Positions 62,897 to 64,000 of a stretch of DNA of 64,000 nucleotides are shown in pieces; positions within the stretch are counted from its first letter, which is position 1, and each line of letters starts with the position of its first letter. This DNA is from Scolanthus callimorphus (taxonomy: Eukaryota; Cnidaria; Anthozoa; Actiniaria; Edwardsiidae). The position numbers and the translations under genes were made by a program. The stretch spans positions 21,969,387-22,033,386 of the forward strand of contig CM066918.1 of NCBI GenBank assembly GCA_033964015.1, given 5' to 3'. Under the pieces are notes generated by a model, which was given only the letters and a program-made list of their open reading frames with translations, ran no database searches and was not told the origin of the DNA.

Positions 62897-63900
62897 TAAT
62901 ATAGTTGTTATAACATAGCTACGATATAACACGCGCTCTATTTGGTAAATTTTTATGAAGACGTTATGGCCGGGACGCACGTAGTCAAGAGCAACGGAAG
63001 AAGGAACACGGTTTGAACTCGCCGAAAGATTGATTTGGTTCGCTGAAGAAATATTTTCGTGTCTTATTCACTAAAAAATATGGCTAACAAGTCTAAAATG
63101 GAGTTCATCAAGCCAATGAGAGCATGTCAATTTGTGGGTTATGCACAAGAATGTTAATTTAAATAGATTTAGTGGAAATTTGAATGATATGTGTCAAACA
63201 TCAGGGTGAAAAGCCGGCCGGTGAAAGTCACAACTTTATCTACATGAATTCAATTCAAATCTCAATGGAAATTGCAAGCGATTCAATATGAAGGGACTAA
63301 ATGGACAAACAAAAGAGGTATTTAAACAATTTTGTTAGTTTTATGGAAATTAGCATTTCTGTAGCTTAGTTTCGAACAGCTTATACGTCTAAATAAAATG
63401 TTGTTTTGTTTTTATGGCGCTGTTGGTTTTTGTGCACCTGTTTCGCCCTGACAAAAAACTTTTGCTTTCTCTTGTTTTATTCCAACAACACATGAAAAAC
63501 TTATTTAAGCTTAAGTTTATTTAATTAAATTGTCATTTAACATTTTGTTTATGAAATTTAATTATATTTCATTCCAGTTGACTTTGTTTTGACGAGTGAA
63601 AAAAGCAATGTTTTCAATTTCTTCAGTTTTACTGTGTTCGCTTCGTTGTTTTTCGTGTTCGGAGCTGCCTTTTCACTTACCTATGCGAAAATCTGTTGGC
63701 TATGTTATACAAGCAATGGTCCATGTTTAGCTGTGCGTATATCCAGTTTTGGGAGCACTTGGATAGTTGAGAGAGCACTCAGCTAGCTGGAGTCACACTC
63801 GGCTAACGCCTCGTGCGACTCTTACGCTATCTTCGTGCTCTCTCAACTATCCGTGTGCTTCCAGAACTGGATATACGCAAGCTAAAGCATGGACCATAAC
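62897..63900. repeat. MITE-like region ending in a long palindrome
   Basis: ATAGCTACGATATAACACGC at the left resembles the pieces between the exon copies at 62 kb. At the right a ~195-bp imperfect palindrome (63,704-63,777 and 63,836-63,900; arms CAATGGTCCATGTTTAGCTG... and inverse) surrounds a ~58-bp centre with CTCGGCTAACGCCTCG. CAGCCAATCAGAATGCAACG follows at 63,941. It may be a fifth hairpin-headed element, with its other end outside the window. Confidence 0.5.
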
Positions 63901-64000
63901 TTAAAAAGTCGACCACACAGTTGCGTTTTTTAGACTTGGTCAGCCAATCAGAATGCAACGAAGAGGATTTCCTCTTGATGTCGTGGTATCACGGCTAAAC

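Noticed and set aside
4140..63900. tRNA, rRNA or other structured RNA genes
   Set aside because: I noticed no cloverleaf, A/B box pair or rRNA-like segment. The strong palindromes seen are transposon hairpins.

Overview
This window looks like nuclear DNA of a cnidarian, most likely an anthozoan (coral or sea anemone). The evidence is AT-rich DNA with short phase-1 exons, Calx-beta and Ig/ShK domain genes, and a dense mix of MITEs, CR1/L2-like LINE, DIRS and Polinton/Maverick elements. No prokaryotic organisation is visible. Taxonomy is inferred from content only.

Layout. (1) 1-4,086: intergenic or upstream intron DNA filled with small inverted-repeat elements. (2) 4,087-52,767, plus strand: one large host gene whose 5' part lies before the window. 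It encodes at least eleven Calx-beta domains, each split over an A exon (106-109 nt) and a B exon (about 224-230 nt), then a short linker exon and a last exon with one transmembrane helix and a stop. Domains II-IV, V-VII and VIII-X are three tandem copies of one three-domain cassette. (3) 53,959-62,828 onward, plus strand: a second, secreted-type gene with a signal-peptide exon, Ig-like exons and a ShK-type six-cysteine exon. It seems to continue past the window.

The introns of the first gene are a stratified archive of transposons. A LINE sits in a foldback element at 5.3-10.4 kb. A 0.97-kb TIR element (GGGACGTGTCATTATTTAG) is in cassettes 1 and 2 but not 3. In cassette 1 that element was later split by a DIRS retrotransposon (13.2-17.3 kb), and the cassette 2 copy preserves the exact empty site. 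In cassette 2 a 15.1-kb Polinton (20,130-35,212, 5-bp target duplication GGTCT) sits between the two exons of domain V.

The Polinton carries an integrase, a protein-primed-type family B DNA polymerase, an A32-like packaging ATPase, a capsid-like protein, several small membrane proteins, and a BRO-N/VRR-NUC/zinc-finger gene that has been tandemly copied. All the large genes except the ATPase have frame breaks, and three smaller elements are inserted in it. I found no cysteine protease.

Two patterns deserve most attention. First, at least four insertions share an architecture in which a long perfect hairpin abuts one TIR of a MITE-like body; one of these has a sequence-proven empty site. Second, six of the 22 Calx-beta exons are exactly one base shorter than their siblings (or than the frame allows), always a deletion. 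This looks as much like long-read assembly error as gene decay and bears on every 'pseudogene' call here.
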